Part shown: positions 61,234 through 64,000 of the stretch, in pieces
Layout: every line of letters starts with the position of its first letter
How positions within the stretch are numbered: the first letter of the stretch is position 1
Assembly: GCF_000381765.1 (NCBI RefSeq)
Contig: NZ_KB907076.1
Coordinates: 62,001-126,000 of the forward strand
Reading direction: 5' to 3'
Length of the DNA stretch: 64,000 nucleotides
Source of the DNA: [Zimmermannella] faecalis ATCC 13722
GTDB taxonomy: Bacteria > Actinomycetota > Actinomycetes > Actinomycetales > Microbacteriaceae
Translations under genes and position numbers: made by a program
Notes under the pieces: model-generated
Told to the model about the DNA's origin: nothing
The model's database searches: none
The model's input: only the letters and a program-made list of their open reading frames with translations

Positions 61234-62031
61234 TTAGTCGAGGCCCTCGGGCAGGGTCGGCGTCGCCTGTTGGGTGTTACCGATGGACTGCAGTCGGGTG
61301 GCGGCGAGGGTGATCTCGGAGACCGTGGTGCGGCCCGGAATCGTGATGGCGGCGAGCGTCGCCTGCGCGACGTCGTCGGGCTGAATGAACCAGCGACGCA
61401 GTTCCTGCGGCGGCGGGCTCGGGCGGCGGTCGAGGATGGGAGTGTTCACGACGCCGGGGAGGATGGTCGTGATGCGCACGCCGTTCGCGTGCTCGTCGCG
61501 GGCGGCGCCGCGGGCGAGGCCGATCATGCCGGCCTTCGACGCCTGGTAGGCGGCGCCGGAGTGATCGGGCCACAGGGCCGCGACGCTCGAGATGAGCACC
61601 ACATCGCCCGCCGACTCGCGCAGTTGGGGCAGCGCGCCGCGCAGGAAGTAGAACGCGCCATTGAGGTTGACGTCGATGAGGTCGTCCCACGCGTCGAACT
61701 CGACGTCACCGAACGTGCGCGGGTTGATGTTGCGGCCGGCCGCCACCACGAGCGTGTCGATGGGGTCGTGCTGCTCGAGGTCGTCGAGGAGCGCCTGAAC
61801 GGCGTCGCGATCGGCAACGTCGAGCACGTGCGGCACGAACTGGCCCTGCTCGAGGTAGTCTCCGCCGACCTCCGCGAGTTCGGCCTCGCGGCGAGCGACG
61901 GCGTGCACCTTCGCGCCGCCCTTGAGCAGCGTCGTCGCAATCGCGGCGCCGATCCCGCTCGATGCTCCGGTAATGAGTGCCGTGCGGCCTGCAACGTTTC
62001 CAAGTTCACGCTGATGCGAATCGAGCTTCAT
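61234..62031 (-). CDS. short-chain dehydrogenase/reductase
   Basis: A 265-residue classical SDR. The cofactor motif TALITGASSGIGAAIA lies near residue 16, VVAAGRNIN is in the NNAG position, and the catalytic Ser and YxxxK are ISSVAAL and YQASKAG. R-R in VARREAE after the second strand suggests NADP preference. AAAGGAGG precedes the ATG at 62031. It is in one unit with the MHS transporter gene and divergent from the enolase-superfamily gene, across a 185-base region with candidate control sites. Confidence 0.93.
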   Translation of the reverse strand: MKLDSHQRELGNVAGRTALITGASSGIGAAIATTLLKGGAKVHAVARREAELAEVGGDYLEQGQFVPHVLDVADRDAVQALLDDLEQHDPIDTLVVAAGRNINPRTFGDVEFDAWDDLIDVNLNGAFYFLRGALPQLRESAGDVVLISSVAALWPDHSGAAYQASKAGMIGLARGAARDEHANGVRITTILPGVVNTPILDRRPSPPPQELRRWFIQPDDVAQATLAAITIPGRTTVSEITLAATRLQSIGNTQQATPTLPEGLD

Positions 62032-62143
62032 GCGATGCCTCCTTTGGCGAGTCGTCGGGGAGCCGTGCGTCTCCCTCGTCCGGATGCATAGTTGCACACA
62101 ATGGACACTTGCCGCAATAGGTGATAATTTTCACGAAGTCCGG

Positions 62144-62220
62144 GCGGGCGAGTCGCCCGCCGACGACACCCGCCCCATGACGGCACAAACCCCATGACGA
62201 CACAAAGGAGTGGATCATGA
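62144..62220 (+). promoter_or_regulatory. leader of the enolase-superfamily gene: palindrome, tandem 17-mer, short upstream frames
   Basis: GCGGGCGA-G-TCGCCCGC (62144-62160) is a perfect 8-bp-arm palindrome. It is followed by two tandem 17-base units, CCCCATGACGGCACAAA (62173-62189) and CCCCATGACGACACAAA (62190-62206), then GGAG. Each unit holds an ATG: the first would encode 6 residues, the second 8, and the second frame ends in a TGA that overlaps the gene's own ATG (62217). Confidence 0.65.
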
Positions 62221-63353
62221 CCAAGGCCATTAACGTCACCGCCTGGCGAAGCCGCGTACCGCTCGAAAACCCGATCAAGTTCAAGTGGAATACGATCACC
62301 CACCGCGATTGCACGGTCGTGCAGATCACCACCGAATCCGGGCTCACGGGCGCCGCAGTCGGCCTCAACCGCGGCGCTCCGCTCGACGTGATCGTGCACG
62401 ACATGCTCGCCGACTCGGTGCTGGGCTTTGACGCGCTCGACGTCGACGCCCTCCACACGCGCTCGCGGGGCATGCACTCGTTCCTCGACCAGACGGGGCT
62501 CCTCGCGCAGGCGCGTTCGCTCGTCGATCTCGCGATGTGGGATATCCGCGGCAAGCACCTCGGCGCCCCGCTCTGGCGCCTCCTCGGCGGCGGCCCCTCG
62601 AGCGCACCGGTGCTGCTCGTCGAGGGGTACGAGCTCCCGAACGAGACCGACCGCGCATTCGCCGACCGCCTGCTCGCCCGGGCCGACGAGGGCTACCGGG
62701 CGATCAAACTCGAGGCGGCCGGCTATCGCGACCCGCGGCAGCTCCTCACGCGCCTCGACCTCATCCGCGAGCGCCGCGACGCGTCAGAGCTTGCGCTCGT
62801 CGTCGACGTGAACGGCTCCTGGCACTCGCTCCGCGACGCGCAGCGCATGGTGCGGGCCCTCGAGGAGTTCGACATCGCCTGGCTCGAAGACCCCTTCCCC
62901 CACCACCGCTTCGACCTTCTGCGACCGCTCACCGAGTCGTCGAACGTCCCGATCGGCTCTGGCGACGACGCAACCGACCCCGAGGCGCTCCTCCAGCTCG
63001 TCACCGAGCGCGCGGTCGACGTGCTCCGGGTCGACGCGACGACCCTTGGCGGAATCCAGCCGACCCTCGACGTTATCGGCGCCGCGCGACAGGCCGGCAT
63101 CCCAACGTCGGGCCACGCACACCCCTACGTGCACCAGCACTTCAGCTTTGCGAGCGACGCGATGCCCTACGTCGAGGCGTTCGCCGATGACCGCCCCTTT
63201 GAGCCCTCGTACCGACTCACGACCGGATCGGTGTACCCGCACATCCGCGACGGCGAGCTCGCGCGCCCGACGGAGCCTGGCCTCGCGTTCGAGCTCGACC
63301 TCGAGCGCGTCAACGACTGGGCCGTGCGCAAGCTCGAGCGGAGCGCGGAATGA
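62217..63353 (+). CDS. mandelate racemase/muconate lactonising (enolase-superfamily) enzyme
   Basis: A 378-residue enzyme of the MR/MLE branch, which abstracts a proton next to a carboxylate to racemise, dehydrate or cycloisomerise acids, often sugar acids. The metal ligands are Asp197 (VVDVNGSW), Glu224 (WLEDPFP) and Asp250 (GSGDDATD, Asp for the usual Glu). The His-Asp dyad is His300 (SGHAHPY) with Asp273 (VDATTLGG). The first active-site strand reads K164-L-E166, where mandelate racemase has Lys164-x-Lys166. This suggests a one-base (His) dehydratase-type reaction; the substrate is unknown. It overlaps the next gene by four bases. Confidence 0.88.
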   Translation: MTKAINVTAWRSRVPLENPIKFKWNTITHRDCTVVQITTESGLTGAAVGLNRGAPLDVIVHDMLADSVLGFDALDVDALHTRSRGMHSFLDQTGLLAQARSLVDLAMWDIRGKHLGAPLWRLLGGGPSSAPVLLVEGYELPNETDRAFADRLLARADEGYRAIKLEAAGYRDPRQLLTRLDLIRERRDASELALVVDVNGSWHSLRDAQRMVRALEEFDIAWLEDPFPHHRFDLLRPLTESSNVPIGSGDDATDPEALLQLVTERAVDVLRVDATTLGGIQPTLDVIGAARQAGIPTSGHAHPYVHQHFSFASDAMPYVEAFADDRPFEPSYRLTTGSVYPHIRDGELARPTEPGLAFELDLERVNDWAVRKLERSAE

Positions 63354-63706
63354 CGATCACCACGTTCGCGACATACGACTGCGCGCCGGGCGATCGCGAA
63401 GACGTGCTTCGCCTGCTTGAACCCGCGCGAATCGCCACCGAGGCAGAGGACGGGTGCGAGTACTTCCACGTCCTGCTGCCACACGACGAACCCGACCGCA
63501 TTCTGCTCATCGAGGGCTGGCGCTCCGAGGCCGATCTCGCCACCCACCGAACCACCTCACACTTCGTCGACATCGTGCTCGGCACGATCGCCCCGCGCGT
63601 CGCGCAGCGGAGCGTCGTGCCGTGCACGGCCGTCGCGAGCCCTACTGCTTCGGGTGCGGGAAGTGCACCGTCATTCCCCCGTCAACCGCAATCGACTGCC
63701 CCGTGA
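63350..63706 (+). CDS. antibiotic biosynthesis monooxygenase (ABM)-domain protein
   Basis: A 118-residue protein with one ferredoxin-like ABM domain (YgiN-like). [41 protein letters not shown] and [21 protein letters not shown] match the family; members are cofactor-free quinol monooxygenases or small accessory proteins. The start is coupled to the enolase-superfamily gene by ATGA overlap. The domain ends about residue 100, and the last 20 residues lie in a 65-base overlap with the convergent SDR gene, so the tail may be unconserved. Confidence 0.8.
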   Translation: MTITTFATYDCAPGDREDVLRLLEPARIATEAEDGCEYFHVLLPHDEPDRILLIEGWRSEADLATHRTTSHFVDIVLGTIAPRVAQRSVVPCTAVASPTASGAGSAPSFPRQPQSTAP

Positions 63707-64000
63707 TGTAGGAGGCGGCGGGCGACAGCAAGAACGCGATCACCTCGGCGATTTCTTCGGGGTCACCGAACCGCCCGAGAGGCGTGCGGTTCTCGACCGG
63801 CGTCGGGTCGAGGTAGCCCGAGGCAATGAGCCCCGCGATCGCCGGCGTCTTGATCCAGCCGGGCGCGACCGCGTTCGTGCGAATTCCTTCGGGCACCCAC
63901 TCGACCGCGAGCGTGCGCACGACTCCTTCAATGCCTGCCTTCGCCGCGTTGTAGCCGAGCCGCTCGGCCACGCCGAGCCGTGCGCCCATTGAGGACATGA
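63642..64000 (-). CDS. short-chain dehydrogenase/reductase, 5' part outside the window
   Basis: The C-terminal 119 residues or so of a second SDR. YNAAKAG carries the catalytic Tyr and Lys. Also visible are [54 protein letters not shown], and a short tail [10 protein letters not shown]. The frame is still open at the window end, so the start and the Rossmann motif lie beyond it. It converges on the ABM gene with a 65-base overlap. Confidence 0.92.
   Translation of the reverse strand, partial: MSSMGARLGVAERLGYNAAKAGIEGVVRTLAVEWVPEGIRTNAVAPGWIKTPAIAGLIASGYLDPTPVENRTPLGRFGDPEEIAEVIAFLLSPAASYITGQSIAVDGGMTVHFPHPKQ

Overview
The window is a high-GC chromosomal segment from an actinobacterium, most likely of the Microbacteriaceae type. 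The evidence is the very strong GC bias at third codon positions, frequent GTG starts, the order dnaX-recR-lysC-asd, the order tRNA-Trp-secE-nusG-rplK-rplA beside MaoC-type dehydratases and murB, class E sortase-type LAxTG surface proteins, and a PASTA-domain class A penicillin-binding protein next to a metallophosphoesterase. It is mostly ordinary core chromosome. I saw no transposase, integrase, CRISPR array or replication origin.

Layout. 1-5.8 kb: acetyl-CoA synthetase (5' end outside the window), a RidA protein, a small DUF4177-like protein, the bifunctional PBP and a phosphoesterase, then tRNA-Pro with a very strong bidirectional hairpin. 6-10.3 kb: methionine aminopeptidase, an SRPBCC protein, thymidine kinase, uridine kinase and malate:quinone oxidoreductase. 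10.3-16 kb: aspartate-family biosynthesis (asd, lysC) and DNA maintenance (recR, dnaX). 16-19.6 kb: the pta-ackA acetate node, which works with the acetyl-CoA synthetase at the left edge, then the 4.5S SRP RNA. 19.6-25.6 kb: alcohol dehydrogenase, an Na+/H+ antiporter-type carrier, a CDF metal exporter, an AraC regulator divergent from a cupin gene, and a YceI protein. 25.6-28.1 kb: tRNA-Ser and two LAxTG surface proteins. 28.4-29.6 kb: rplJL with an attenuator leader. 29.8-38.1 kb: nitrilase with a divergent AraC activator, NAD(P)HX epimerase, a YqaJ exonuclease, a PfkB kinase, a quinone oxidoreductase, an MHS transporter and Ohr. 38.3-41.6 kb: rplA, rplK, nusG, secE and tRNA-Trp. 41.8-46.9 kb: aminotransferase, murB with two MaoC dehydratases, and a glutamine amidotransferase. 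47-51.8 kb: two MarR regulators with readable operators and two drug-type MFS exporters. 51.9-58.7 kb: a membrane-anchored GH20-like enzyme, a beta-phosphoglucomutase-like HAD protein overlapping a GH65 phosphorylase, and SelO. 58.7-64 kb: an accessory region with two truncated genes abutting head to head, then a small catabolic cluster (MHS transporter, SDR, enolase-superfamily enzyme, ABM-domain protein, second SDR) that runs off the right edge.

The most unusual content is not in the genes. Many intergenic regions hold long, perfect or nearly perfect inverted repeats (arms of 22-32 bp). Three of them (11.4, 31.95 and 32.75 kb) belong to one sequence family, and two members differ by a compensated base-pair change. 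The other points worth a second look are the breakpoint near 59.335 kb, the MarR operator cluster at 49.05-49.12 kb, the triplicated stop-codon unit at 49.9 kb, the duplicated leader with a stop-start overlap at 62.2 kb, and a mandelate-racemase-like enzyme whose second catalytic lysine is a glutamate.
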